Shown piece after piece: positions 10,891 to 23,329 of a DNA stretch of 64,000 nucleotides. This DNA comes from Euryodendron excelsum (taxonomy: Eukaryota; Streptophyta; Magnoliopsida; Ericales; Pentaphylacaceae). Location of the stretch: assembly GCA_033060915.1 (NCBI GenBank), contig CM065388.1, forward strand, positions 29,637,001-29,701,000, read 5' to 3'. Below the pieces are notes generated by a model. It ran no database searches, had not been told where the DNA came from, and saw only the letters and a program-made list of their open reading frames with translations. Positions within the stretch are counted from its first letter, which is position 1; each line of letters begins with the position of its first letter. A program made the position numbers and the translations under genes.

Positions 10891-12670
10891 GGTTTCTTAA
10901 CTTTTTTCTCCAAATTTTTCGAAAACTCTTTCCTCCAAAGATTCTTTTTCAAAATTCATTTTCAAAAGATTTTCTAATTCCCTTATAGTTTAAAATTAAT
11001 TCTCGAAAGTCAAATTCTAAAATGTTTTTCTTCCCAAAAATCTATTCTAGGAGTCATAATCTAAAATTCTTAAAAGTCGAATCTCAAAGTTCCTCAGTCC
11101 ATCTCAAAGCATTTCTAATCTTGTTTCTATTCCAACCAACATTCTAGATTTTCCAAAAAATCTTTCTTAAAAAGTTATCAAGGTTTCGACAAAAAATTCC
11201 TATTCCAAAATCTTTGTCAAATTCCAAATTTTTATTTGTTTGTCTTCAAAAATCCAGTCTTCAAGCCAAAATGAATTTCCTACACATTTTGGTTTCAAAA
11301 AGTCAAATTCCGAGTCGAAATGAATTTCCTACACATTTTGATTTTAAAATTTCAATTCCAAGTCAAAATGAATTTCCTATACATTTTTGTCTTCAAATGT
11401 TTTCAACTCCAAGTCAAAATGAATTTCCTACACATTTTGATTTTAAAATTCCACTTCTAAGTTAAAATGAATTTCCTACACATTTTGATTTTAAATCCCA
11501 CTTCCACGTCATAATAAATTTCCTACACATTTTGATTTTTCAACTTTGAGTCAAAATGGATTTCCTAAACCTCTAGGGGTTTTCTGTCTTTTTCCTTCAA
11601 AAAATTTTTATTCCAACTCTTTCCCTAATTTTGAAAAATTTCGGCAGAGTTCTTCCTAAAAATGGCCCCTACAACACCCACGACATTAACACAAAAATAC
11701 AAACCATGCACTCTACAACATGACAATCACATAGCGTCAACACCCACATACACTTTTCAAATTTCTAAGTTTTTTTTAAAGACTTGTTTTATTTGTCAAC
11801 AAATTAAGGGTTTTCAAAGTTATCCCAAAATTTCTCAAAATCACTTCAAATTTTTTCTAAAATATCCCTATATTTTTCTAAACACTAAACTCTAATAATT
11901 TCTCAATTTTCTCTATTTTTCCTATATTTCTAAATATTTTTCTATTTTTCAAAAAATAAAAAATTCAAAAAGTTTTCAAAAAATCACAAAACTTCATACG
12001 GCTGTTAAACACATTTTTCTGGAGCACACAATATAAAAATCTAGCTAGAAAACTCAATACCAAAGCTGTAGGGATAAGCCCTCCAATTCCAGTAGAAACC
12101 CCTTTCACATAATCATGCCAAATTACTCAAATTTAATCAAACAAGCACTAACACACAAAAAAAACTTTACCACAGTGTTCAAAACATATCAAAACGTCAA
12201 TTTTCACAATTCACATGGCTCACACGAAATTCTACACATCAAAATCAACATAAAATAAAAAACTCACCTCTTGGAGTTCTTCGGCAAAATCTTCTCTTCC
12301 GGTGACTGTTCCGGCAACGGTGTCTACTTCTAGCAATCCTTCGTGATCCCTAGGGAGCACTCCTTCAATGTCCAAGTCAATTTCCTCACAAAGGCTCTCG
12401 GTTTTTCGAAAACTCTTCAAATCCCGCAACAACGTTGAACCAGCAGTTTGCTGGTTTTGATCCAAGCTTGGTGCCAAGCCAAATTTATCAAGGGCACCAT
12501 TGCTAGTGGCGCCAGTGTCAAATTCTGAGCAATTTTTCCTTTTTCCTGCCAAAACTTGATTTCAAACGCCTTTTAGGCCAAATCTCCATTTTCAAGCTCC
12601 AGTTTTCAAAAATCTTCATAGTCCGTTCCTGCGACAGCCTCACGGTCAATATGGGACTCTTACTTTATCA
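10891..12670 (+). other. Ogre 3' internal region (before PPT)
   Basis: Homologous to 61740-62970: shared blocks include ATTTCGGCAGAGTTCTTCC-like sequence near 11638, the CCCCTACAACACCCA block near 11667 and TTCATACGG(C/T)TGTTAAACACA near 11993. A GGTGCCA/GGCGCC motif cluster lies near 12468-12515, the counterpart of 62748-62812. The short ORF at 12232-12552 (minus) falls in this conserved block and is not a recognisable protein. A tandem repeat at 11255-11565 is listed separately. Confidence 0.65.
11255..11565. repeat. Tandem repeat of about 50 bp, roughly 6-7 copies
   Basis: Copies share a core AATGAATTTCCTACACATTTT and lie about 50 bp apart at roughly 11270, 11320, 11367, 11418, 11467, 11513 and 11557, with short variable spacers containing TCCAAGTC. 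The related region of the 61.7-kb copy has only one trace of it (near 61788), so the array expanded in this copy or lineage. Confidence 0.8.
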
Positions 12671-12730
12671 TTTTCTGTCTTCAACAAGTAAAGACAGAAA
12701 AAAAGGACAGTTTTAAGCACCCCATTTTTG
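12671..12730 (+). other. Ogre PPT hairpin and 19-bp LTR stub
   Basis: An 11-bp inverted repeat (arms 12671-12681 and 12691-12701) overlaps a purine run that ends just before TTTAAGCACCCCATTTTTG (12712-12730), the first bases of an Ogre LTR with its TG changed to TT. The LTR is then cut off by LINE-like sequence. The same hairpin, longer, is at 31538-31568 and 62969-62999. Confidence 0.75.
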
Positions 12731-13861
12731 CTCCCTCATGGCTCTTCTTTCAAAGTAAGAATTATTTGGGACGGCATCCTTGAGCGCTTCAAGAGAAGAC
12801 TTGCTTCTTGGAAGAGACAATATCTTTCTAAAAAAGGTAAGTTGACTAAAGAAAAGTATGCTTTCTAGCTTGCCTACCTATTTTATGTCAATTTTCCCTA
12901 TTCCGCCTTAAGTAGCCGAGAGGTTAGAGAAACTACATAGGAATTTCCACTGTGGGCTGACGCGAAGAATTTTAAATATCATCTTGTTGCTCGGGATAGA
13001 GTTTCCACGCCTTAGAAGGAAGGAGGATTCAGCATTCACTAGGTTTTTGACCTTTAATCAAGCCCTTATGGGAAAAAGGCAATGGAGATATGCACCAAAG
13101 TCTAACCGCTTTTGAAAATCGGTGATTCCATATAAATATGGGTCGTGGGGTTGGACTTCTACAGAATTTTGGGATTCTTATGGGGCAAGTCTCTGGAAGG
13201 GTATCAGGAAAGGCTGGCAAGACTTTTTTTAACCATGTGAGATTCTCTATGAGTTGAGTTTTGGCATAATGTGTGGTTTCCTGATGTTTCTTTATTTGAA
13301 GCTTTTTCGAGACTTTATGCGATTGTGTGGTACAAGAATACAATGGTGGGTGACTATTTGAGGATGACAAATTCTAAATGCTTTTAAGAGCCCTTCTTTA
13401 TCCGAAGTGCTCAAGACTGGGAGATGAAGGCATTGATAAGTTTTTTTTGACTATTATATAATGTCAAAGTGACTTATAGGAACAAGGACTCGATGATATG
13501 GAAAGGCAAAAGGAGATCTTTCCGATCAAATCCTTTTATAAGATCTTGCAAGGTGATACAAGAAGACCGTTCCCTTGGAATTATATTTGGAAAGTGGGAG
13601 CCTCTACAAAAGTGTCTTTTTTTTTTTTTTTTTTTGCATGGACAACTGCTTTAGATGCCATTTGCACTATGGAAAATTCGGGCAACAAAGGAAAGATACT
13701 CCCCAATTGGTATTGCATGTGTTGTAAAGCTAAAGAATCAGTGGATCATCATCTTATCCATTGTGATGGTGCGTGTCAGTTACAAAGTTTGCTTCTTTAT
13801 CATTCGAGTGGAGTGGGTAATGCCAAAATCAATCAACTGCAGACCAAGTGGCATTGGATTT
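12731..13861 (+). pseudogene. L1-type LINE ORF2 3' fragment
   Basis: Broken + strand frames match the C-terminal part of plant L1-type LINE ORF2. They include WDGILERFKRRLASWKRQYLS (from 12767), a stretch with FNQAL near 13060, LWKGIRKGWQDFF near 13195, and a zf-RVT-like module with FPWNYIWKVGASTKVSFF and C-x-C-C...H-H-x(3)-H-C near 13565-13770. Multiple frameshifts and stops are present, and a T run at 13617-13635 interrupts the coding stretch. Only the 3' third of the gene is present; no poly-A tail is seen at the right edge, which joins an inverted Ogre LTR scrap. Confidence 0.8.
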
Positions 13862-14310
13862 AGGAAAGGGTTGAATTAGGAAGATTAAGAAGCTTAAAAT
13901 TTAAAGAAAGATTTAAAAGTTTAGGTTTTGGAAACTTAAGGTTTAGGGAAGTATGAGATTAGGAAGGGTTGGGATTAGGAAAGATTTAGATTAGGAAGGA
14001 TTGAGATTCCTATTTCCTAAATCAAAAGATTGGATTTTGTTTCTAAAAAGAGATAATTTGATTTTGTTTCAAAAAATGAAGGATTAGATCTAGTTTCCTA
14101 AATGGGAGGTTAGATTTGGTTTCCTAAAGGGAAGATTGGATTTGACATGGAATTGGAAAGATGAAGTTGTAGAAATCCTAGATTTGGAAGTCTATGATTT
14201 GATAAAGAAATAGGTTTTTGAAAATTTATGATTTTGATGTAAAAATGTTTTAGGAAAGAAAATTAGGGTTTCCTAATCGTTAGCTCTTGGGCTTGACTTG
14301 AAGTCTGGTT
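13862..14310 (-). repeat. Inverted fragment of Ogre LTR
   Basis: The reverse complement matches the G-poor region of LTR-C around 43090-43500 (AACGATTAGGAAA(C/T)CCTAATTTT, then the TAGGGTTTCTAGAA-like block). About 450 bp is present, with neither LTR end. It probably came from a rearrangement with the larger minus-strand LTR further right. Confidence 0.75.
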
Positions 14311-14902
14311 CCATTTCTGCCACACCCTTTCCCTTGTCATCCTTTCTTCAATTCTTCTCCCATTGCACTTGATTCTCCCTTTTCATTTTTAGTTTTCCTT
14401 TTCTTACCTCGATTAATGGCAAGAGGATCAGTTACTGCTTGTTCAACACTTGAATTCTAAGAATTTCTGCCATTCTTTTGATTTCTATTGCTACAGATGT
14501 TTCTTGAGAGATTTTGGTTGGACTGAGGTTTGAATCAATGTTTGGGAAGGTGGTTTTGAGGATTTCAGAAATAGAGGGAATAGTTATTTTCTAATTTGGA
14601 AGACTGAATATCGTAATGGGTCAACAATCTAGGGCTTTATGTTTTTATATGTTGAGATAAGACAAACATAAATATGCAATAGTGCTGGCATGTTTGACAG
14701 GCGTTGGCAATGTGTAGTGATCATATAGAAATTTTAACACAAATTTAGCAAGTGATGGCACTAGTTAATATTGACGATACTCATGCATTCTCAAACACCA
14801 AGTTTAGTTATCATTATTAGTAGTTTCAATGTTTGACATTACTTAAAGTTAGATAATTTAAGGGATTAACAATCAGTAGAAACATATCTCAATAAACAAC
14901 AC
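14311..14902 (-). other. Copia 3' flanking region
   Basis: This lies downstream of the copia RNase H on the minus strand. No domain, LTR end or polypurine tract is recognised. An env-like ORF is possible in SIRE-type elements, but I cannot see one here. Confidence 0.4.
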
Positions 14903-15996
14903 CTATCAAAAGGGATCACACATACCAAGTTCTCTTTGAGTCATGCAAAATCTGTCTCCACTTAAAGGTTTGGTAAAAATATTTGCCAATTAATGGTCAG
15001 TGCTGACAAATTCCAGATTAACATCACCTTTTTGTGTATGGTCTCTAATGAAATGGTGCCTAATCTTAATATGTTTGGTTCTAGAGTGTTGAATAGGGTT
15101 CTTGGTTAGATTTATTGCACTGGTGTTGTCACACCTGATAGGGATATGGTTAAAGGTGAGTCCATAATCTTCAAGTTGATGTTTAATCCATAATACTTGA
15201 GTACAACAACTACCAGCTGCTGTGTACTCAACCTATACAGTTGAGAGGGCTATTGAATTTTGTTTCTTGTTAGACCAAAACACAATCATGTTTCTAAGAA
15301 ATTGAGATAGACCACTAGTGCTTTTTCGATCAATTCTACTTCCAGCATAATCAGTATCAGTATATCTAACAAGTTCAAATGATGTATCACTTGGGTACCA
15401 AATGCCAAGAATGCAAGTCTATTTTAGATATCTAAAAATCCTTTTTACAACAGTGAGGTGTGAGTCTTTAAGATTAGCTTAAAATCCAGCACACATACAC
15501 ATAATGAACATTATGTCAGATTTACTAGTAGTTAGGTATAGCAGAGATCTTATCATGCTTCTAAACAGTTTTGTATCCACAGACTTACCATCATCATCTA
15601 TCTCTATTTTGGTTGACACATTCATAGGTATCCCAATTAGTTTTAGATCTCCGAAATTAAATATTTTGAGTAGATCCTTGATGTATTTGGACTGATTTAT
15701 GAATATTTCATCTTTGGATTGCTTGATTTGCAGTCTAAGAAATAATGTTAGCTCTTCCATCATGATCATTTCAAATTCCCCCTGCATACTCTTAGCAAAA
15801 TCCATGCACAAGTTTTCATTAGTAGACCCAAAGATAATGTTATCTATATATATTTGTACAATAAGCATATCAGAATTTTTGTTCTTGATAAACAGGATAG
15901 TATCAACTTTGCCTCTTGAAAAGCCATTTTCTAACAAAAATCTGCTAAGACTTTTATACCATGCTCTAGGTGTTTGTTTTAAACCATACAATGCCT
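14903..15996 (-). pseudogene. Ty1/copia RT and RNase H, 3' part (SIRE-like)
   Basis: The minus-strand frame starts in RT at KALYGLKQTPRAWY (from 15996) and runs through FLLENGFSRGKVDT to the active-site box YIDN, where copia elements have YVDD: the second Asp is Asn. MQGEFEM, RSLLYLT and the RNase H motifs (DTDYAGS, STSGLSQFL, VEYTAA, HIKIRHHFIRD) follow in order, ending at a stop at 14903-14905. At least three nonsense codons interrupt it. The N-terminal part of pol is missing: an Ogre LTR in the same orientation begins at 15997. The wording of the motifs resembles the SIRE/Maximus group. Confidence 0.85.
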
Positions 15997-16287
15997 TGTC
16001 GTGCCCAGATTTTTTGCACTCAAGGAATAGAAACACTAGCGGGAAAAATACTATACTCTCTCGTTAGAACTCATCCTCCTAGAAGGACAAGTGCGACTCG
16101 GTTTGAATTGGAAATTTGGTTTGAATAAAGGGTTTTTTAGAAAAAGTTTGGAGTCGCCACCTAACTTGATTAAGGTGAGTTATGTCACCTAAAAACTAAC
16201 TACAATCCAAAGATTACACTTAGGAGTTTTGAAAAGGTTTCGAAAACTACCTCAAGAGAGGAATTTTTTTAGAAAACAGGTTGTTTG

Positions 16288-18859
16288 TGTCACGCCCCAT
16301 AACCCGGCCTATACGGATTTAGGGTACATGACCGGCCAGTAGCAAGGCTACCTAAGGCCGCATTACATAAACTGGTTGATCACCGGTGTATAATCATTTA
16401 TAATGATGCCTAATTGCGGAAAATAGAACTTTTGATAACTTGAAAACATAATCTGTGTCATACATGGTAGAGCTGTGCCTAATCCCCAAACATAACATAC
16501 ATAAGGACCCAATCAAGGTCCACCAAAGTTATAGCAATATATCATTACAAAACATTGGGTCCAGCCCTCAAACATTACACAAATCATAGACCCGTGGGCC
16601 TTAGCTTAAAATCCACATATGGCCTGACTTTAAGGCCTCCCGGATTGGCTACCTGAAAATCATTTGAGAAAACGTAAGCTAATGTTTAGTGAATAACAAT
16701 GATGCATGAGCGAGAAAAAATCATGGACTAGCAATTATATCCAACGTACATGGATAGAGAATCATTTATGCATAAGGAAATGAGCTTTTAAACGTTTAAA
16801 GCGTAGGCTTGGAACTCATAGGAAATGTAAACATCATTTGAAACATAGTATCATAAGAAGAGATGCAACATAACATTATTCTTGATATAACAGTTGATAA
16901 CTTGTCGTAAAACATGTGAACATATCATGGTTCTCAGTTCAAAACATAAGTGTGATACAACTCAACATATGAGTTAGGCTCCATAGTAACCGTATAGGTC
17001 ACACTAAGGCTCTTTAGGCCAAGGACGTCTCCCAACATAGATAGTTTATTTCCCATCCCCTATCGTAGGACTATCGGGCTAGATTAAGGTCTTGTCATGA
17101 GAAGACCCGAGTTGGCACCATACATTGGAAACTTAGCATCTCTCTTCATTCAACATTATAGTCTATGATTTTTATTCATAACATAAATATAACTTGTATG
17201 CATTTGAAATATGACGTTTGTAATTGAATGTATCATTAATGCATTGAAATGTATGCAAAACATTCATAATATGGAGGTGAGCTTAAAACATTTAGAAAAT
17301 ACTAAAGTTTTACTCATGGCATATCGTTACTCACCTTTCTCCAATTGGACGGGTGACAAACAAGGTATTCCTACACAAATGCACGTAGAAGCAAAGAAAC
17401 AACAATACAAGACTCTAAGGCAAAGCAATAACATGCAAGTCATGACTAAGCACGTAACCCACTCAACCCCAACTCAACAACACCTCATTCTCACAACGGG
17501 AGAATAAGGCTCAACTATAAGACAAAGCCCCGATGTAAAATAAGAACATGGGGTTGAGATTTGAACATGAAAACCAAAATGTCGACTCCTTCATTGAGTC
17601 CCAACAACCCCTCAACGATGATTTCACACCCAAGGCTAGTTGCATTTGAAATAAGGCTTAAAGGCTTTTATTTTGATAGGTCATGAGCCAAAAACACATT
17701 TCGGGTGAAGAAGTTATGCTTCATGGAAGGTGGACTAAAATTTTTGAAAATAATGTTGTTGGCATGGATTTTGGGTCAACTTCAAACCCCTATATCTCTC
17801 AATATATAAGGAATTGGGAAACAAACTTTATATGGGTACAAAGGTCTATGAATCTAGTTAATAATTCTTCAAACGGTGCATCAATCTGAGTTTTCTAGTA
17901 AAAGTTATGCCCGTTTTACTAAGTAGTCCCAAATCTGATAGACTGTTCCAACGCCCAACCGGGCCGTTGGAACGCCCCAAGCCAAAATACCCAACCGTTG
18001 GAACGCCCAAAATGGTCGTTCCAACGATAGGCAAAAGTGGAAAACCTTTTGTCTGACCGTTCCAATGCCCGGGAGGGCCGTTGGAACGCTAGGCAAAAAT
18101 GGGAACTCTGCTCTCGCGTCGTTCGAACGGCCCTGTCGGGCGTTCCAACGACCCCACCTGCGCAACAACCATTCTCAACCCAAAACTCCTCCAAACACAA
18201 CCAAACCTTTCCAACACTCCTAGGGCTCAAAGATTAGCCCACAAGGATGACAATAACTCAAAATGGGGGAGAAAGAACAATCAAAACAAAGGGATCAAAT
18301 AAAGGAATCAAAACCCTAACATTTCTCATATTTTGGGATTTTTGAAGCCACCACTTCCAATCCTTCAATATTGAGCTACAAGCTCTCAATTTCAACTAAT
18401 TGGGACTTAAGGAGTCCCTCAAGACAAACCCAACTTATATATATGCATACATACAAAGACCCAACACATCTACACATGATAGCTACATATACATATGTAA
18501 TTGTAGAGAGAGAGAGAAATAAAATCTTACCTTCTTCAAGCTTGGTGAGGTCTTCAATGGCTTCAATCCTCTTGCTTCAAGCCTTTCTTCCCTCAATCTT
18601 CCCTTCCTTCTCCCCTTTCTCTCTTCCTCCCTCTCCCAATCGGTTTGTGAGAGTTGTGTATATGTGTGTGTGTGTTTTGTGCGTGTTAGTAGAAGACACA
18701 TATGGGAAATAATCCCATGTGTCTCACACCTCCAACACCAACTACAACACAAGTTCTTATTGGTCAATTTTGACCCAAAAGAAGAAATAATTAATATCAA
18801 ATATTGTATAAACTAAAAATTCTCATTAATAAGGTTAAATAGAGGTTTGGGATATCACA
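16288..18859 (-). mobile_element. Solo LTR (TGTGATATCCC...GGGGCGTGACA), likely Ty3
   Basis: The insert starts TGTCACGCCCC and ends GATATCACA as read on the + strand, and is flanked on both sides by the perfect 5-bp duplication GTTTG (16283-16287 and 18860-18864). Both edges lie inside otherwise continuous Ogre LTR sequence. There is no internal coding region, so it is a solo LTR left by LTR-LTR recombination. The minus orientation is inferred because many plant Ty3 chromovirus LTRs start TGTGATA and end GTGACA; a TATATATAAG box fits this at 18436-18445 (minus). It contains several inverted CGTTGGAAC motifs at 17940-18150. The clade is uncertain. Confidence 0.85.
17940..18150. repeat. Cluster of inverted CGTTGGAAC / GTTCCAACG motifs
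   Basis: About eight copies in both orientations occur in 210 bp, for example GTTCCAACGCCC near 17943, CCGTTGGAACGCCC near 17963, CGTTCCAACGA near 18015 and GTTCGAACGG near 18120. Several can pair with each other. This resembles the TTCGAA palindromes of the unrelated Athila LTR at 8575-8780. Confidence 0.7.
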
Positions 18860-21800
18860 GTTTGGAAACTTTTTGGAAAAACGCAAGCCCTTTTTGAAAA
18901 ATAACTCCATTTGGTCTTTGAAAACAGTGTTCTAAGTTCGGAGGTTGGTTACGTGTAGAAAAAATGCACTAAGTCATCACCCTACCCCAACCTTATGGTA
19001 CCTACATGTCTATTCACCCTAGGTTCACTCATTATAGTCTTTGATTAATAAATGTCCACTAACTATCCACTTTAGAAAATAATTTTGAAAAGATGTTTGA
19101 CATGATGCATGATATGCAAGTGCTATAAAAGACTTTGATTTTTGAAAATAGATTTGAAAAGACTTGATTTGATTTGAAATGGATTTGGAAAGACTTGATT
19201 TAAAATTGGAAAGAAATTTTACAAATAGAGATTTGAAAATTGATTTTTAGAATTGGAAACTTAAAAATAGTTATGAAATTGAATACTTGAAAAAAGGTTG
19301 TGGAATTAGAGATTTGAAAAAAAGTTATGACCGCACCCACGAGGGATGCTTACGTATCCCTTTTTGGAAATTAGGTCAGTCGTAGTTTGGACAAGAGTCC
19401 AATTGAAAATAGAAGATTTTTATTGGAAAAAGAGTTTGACTTAAAACTTAGAATGGAAGATTGGAATCGAGATTGAACTTAGACCTATAATTGAATTTGA
19501 AAGAGAATTCAACCCTTGAAAATGAACTTGGACTAGATTTGGAAAGATATAGATTTTGAAAACATTTTGAAGCTTAAAATTAGAAAACCATCTTGGTTTT
19601 GAAAAGGAGTTGTTTAAAAAGAGTTGGAAACTTCCTACCATTAGGGTTGAACTAGGGTTTAAGCCTCCTAGGGTCTAGGTAACCACGTAGTTGAATTAGG
19701 AATGTTCGAATTAGGAAATGTTTGAATTAGGAAAGTTAGATTTTAAGGAATATTGGATTTAGGAAATCTCAGATTTACGAAAGTTTCAAAATAAGAAAGT
19801 TTTGTTTTAGGAAAGTTTCATTTTTAGGAAAGATTTTGAATTAGGAAAGTTTAAAATAGGAAAGGTTTTGAAATTGGAAAGTTTTGAATTTAGAAAGTTT
19901 TGGATTTGGAAATATTTGAAATTTAGAAATTTTAGAATTTCTGAAAGATTTGAATTTAAGAAAGGTTTGAATTTAAAAATATTCAAAGTTTGGGTTTTGG
20001 AAATACTTGAAGTTAGAAAAAGATTTGAGTTTAAGAAAGATTTAAAAATTTAGAATTTGGAAAGTTAAAATTTGGAAAGGTATGGAGTTAGGAAATGTTA
20101 AAATTAGGAAAGACTTAGATTAGGAAAGATTTGGATTTCTATTTCCTAAAACAAAAGATTGGATTTTTGTTTCTAAAAGGAGATGATTTTATTTTATTTA
20201 CAAAAACGGAAGATTGGATCTAGTTTTCTAAATGGGAGATGAGATTTGGCATGGAATTAGAAGATGAAGTTTTAGAAATCCTAGATTTGGAAGGCTATAG
20301 TTTAATGTAGAAAATAGATTTTTGAAATTTATGATTTTGATGTAAAAAGGGGATTTTGGAAACCTAGGTTTTGAGGCAAAATTGAAAATGATGTTTTAGG
20401 AAAGAAAATTAGGGTTTCCTAATCATGGCTCTAGGGTTTAACTTGTTTCCCAAGATAAAGAGTGAACTTTTTAGAAAGAAAGATTTTTTGGAAAGAAATC
20501 TTAGAAATGAGTTTTTAAAAAGTGAATCTTGATGAGAACTTTTTGAAAAAGAGTTTGAAAAGAAGTTTTGGAAAATAGAGTTTTGAAAGGAATTCTTAAG
20601 GAGCGTTTTTAGAAAGAAAATTAGAGAGAAATTGGAGAGAATTTTTTAGAAAGTATGTTGGAAAAGAGATTTTAGAAAGTAGACTTGAAAAAAGAGTTTT
20701 TGGAAAGAGATTTTTGGAAGAAGGTTTTAGGAAGGAAACTTAAGGAGCGTTTTTAGAAAGTAAATTTTGAAGAGATCATTTTGGAAAGGAGTTTGAAAAT
20801 AAGTTTTGGAAAATAGATTTTTAGAGGAAATTTTTAGAAAACAATTTCTAGAAAGCAATTTTGAAAAGAAGAATGGAGAGAGTTTTTAGGAAGTATATTA
20901 GAGAAGAGATTTTAGAAAGTAGATGTGAAAAGAGATTTTGGGGAGGATTTAAAAAGAGGTTTTGGAAAATAAGTTTGAAAAACGATTGGAAAAGGGATTT
21001 GAATGTGGACTTTTGCAAACCTTTAAAAATATCTCACTTTCCTAAAACGATTCTAACCATAAGAAGATTAGAACCATTCTAGGATTGTGGTTTTGAAAAC
21101 AACAATGATTTGAAAATATGGACCATATTGGTCATTTTAAATGTAACACTTTCCTAAAACAACCTTAACCATGGAAATGCTAAAATCACCTTAGGATTGT
21201 GATTTCGAAAATAAGTTTGGAAAAAGAAGGTTTTAATGCAAGTTTTGAAAGAAATTTTGATGCAAGTTTTTGAAAATAAGTTTGAAAACACTTTTTGGAG
21301 AGATGCATGATCATGATATGCACAATGCAAGTTGGAGTTGTGAACATATAAGGTTAAAGGCTTCACCACATAATCAAGGGGGCCAAACCCATGTGGTCTC
21401 CGGTTAGACTAAGAGAAAGCCTCAAACACCATGACTTTCAATAGCCTAATCCTACACATGAACCGGGGAGTCCTTTGTTTCAAGCATGCAAGAAAGGGGG
21501 GGTAGAAGATGGGGATTAAAATAGAAGAAAAGTGGGTTAGGAGAGAGAAGAGAGAGGAGGGAAGTATAAACGTAAATAGAAAACCTACCTTGTGTCTTCT
21601 TTGTTTTGCTTTCTTGCTTTGTTTTGTTTTACTTCGGTCTTCTTGAACTTGCTTTGACTCGGTCTTCAAGAGCTTCCAAGTTGCAACACTGCAAGTCTTC
21701 AATGAAGGCTTTGGAGGCTAGTATATTAGTGTATGTATGCTAGGGTTAAGTGTATGGAGGCTAGGGTTTGGAGAACCTAAAGAGAACTAGGGTTTGGAAG

Positions 21801-21878
21801 GACTTCGAGCTATGTATATCGAACAACAGGATTTTTGAACTAAGTTTGCAGACCCTTTTCATGTTGGAGGAAACTTTG

Positions 21879-21886
21879 TATTTATA
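21879..21886 (-). promoter_or_regulatory. TATA box of the minus-strand Ogre LTR
   Basis: TATAAATA on the minus strand, in the block GTCTATAAATACAAAG that is conserved in all LTR copies, just downstream of the GGCGCC palindrome cluster. Confidence 0.65.
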
Positions 21887-23329
21887 GACAGAATATTGAC
21901 CTGGCACTAGGCAAAATTTCCTCCTAGTGGTGCTAAGCCAAATTTTGGCTTGGCACCATTACTAGTGGCGCCAGCCACTTAGGAAAGTTTTAAGGTCGGC
22001 AAGCAACGTATCTTCAGAAGATTTGGACTCCTATACTACTAACTACCATGCAATTTTTAGCCTAGCTTCACTAGGATTGACTCCAGAAGGTACGTGAATG
22101 ATTTCAAGGGCCGGGAATGGCTCGAAGGGCTGAAAAGGGACAGAAACCCTTAGAATAGTGCCTCGGGGGTGGTAGACTTGAAAAATGATGTCAAGATGTG
22201 TTAGAGGGGTTCACCGGACTATTAGGGGCAAAACGGTTAATCGGGCTAAAAAGCTACTGGGATGGACTCAGAATATCCCAAAAGAAGACTCGAGACTTGG
22301 GAACATTAGCTAGAATGTTCCAGGAGGTTACAGGTTTGATACCCAGAGCCGGTGTGGTTGGAAGAGGCGATCATCCTACTAGGGGCAAAACGATCATTTT
22401 GCACTAGGTTTGTCGGAACTGACTCGGAATGACCAAGAAATGTATCGAAAGGCTAGGGATACTATTAGAAACATCCCCAAGAGGTTATTGGTTTGATTCC
22501 CAAAGCCAGTGTGGTTCCTGGGGTGCACGAATGCCTAGGGGCAAAATAGTAATTTTGATCGGAGGGTCTCGGAATTGGCCCAAAACCAACTGGAAGGCAC
22601 CCAATCATGCCGGATTTTCTTTAAGACAATCTTGGAAGGGTGGACTTGCCATTCTAAGGACTTAGGTACTCTCTCAAGAAACATGCCAAAAATGGCCCTT
22701 GGGGCAATTTGGTCATTTTTCACTCGAGTGGGCTAGCAGGCAGTGGCGTTGACCTGGGTTTTGAGTGTTTCCGTCACTCTGATGGTGGTCTTGTAAGATG
22801 GGGGTTTGTTGGTAATTCCCTATATCGACCTGTTTATAAGTGTTTCCGCCACTTTGACGGTTCGCGATCATTCCAGAGACTGCCTAGTCTCGATAAGCTG
22901 CTAGGTGGACTTATCACCTGAGGAATTAACTCTCTCGAAAGGCGTGCCAAAATGAACATTCTTCATTAGCAGGCTAGTAGGCGCCAAAGGTGGACCGTTC
23001 TACCATCTCGGGGACTTGGGGTGTTGTCCCGGTCGACGGGTTTGAAGGGACTTACCGCTTTGAAGATTTTTCTCAAAAAATGTGCCGGACAAGATGGACT
23101 TATCACCTTGAGGAATTTAATTGGAATTGGAATTGGTCTTGAAAAAACATGACCACTGGAATTGGACCGGATAATGCCCCAAGGGCATTTTGGTCATTTT
23201 GCCTCTATTTGGGCCCAATGGCCCCGTGAAGCGATTGATTGACGGGATTAGATCTGGAAAACTGGTTTAAACTGTAATATATCCATATTGACTTCAATAC
23301 AAGTCTAGACGGACCGGAGACTGCTCAAA

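Larger units (their letters stand above)
15997..23329 (-). repeat. Ogre/Tat-like LTR on minus strand, split by a solo LTR
   Basis: Read on the minus strand this has every part of the family LTR in order: decayed minisatellite (22740-22880), 155-bp repeat relics with GGGGCAAAA (22220-22720), GGCGCC palindromes (21930-21980), TATA box (21879-21886), the G-poor tract (about 19400-21000) and the end GCACGACA at 15997. Its first ~30 bp are missing at 23329, where it meets an Ogre 3' region on the + strand. A 2,572-bp solo LTR interrupts it at 16288-18859. Its minisatellite has only a few recognisable units against 15-20 in the + strand LTRs. Confidence 0.85.

Noticed and set aside
17211..17889. 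ORFs inside the 16288-18859 solo LTR (98 and 68 residues)
   Set aside because: No recognisable domain; an LTR with clean target duplication explains the region.
18483..18800. Minus-strand ORF of 105 residues with a Glu/Arg/Lys-rich stretch
   Set aside because: It is the complement of a C/T-rich simple-sequence stretch in the solo LTR.
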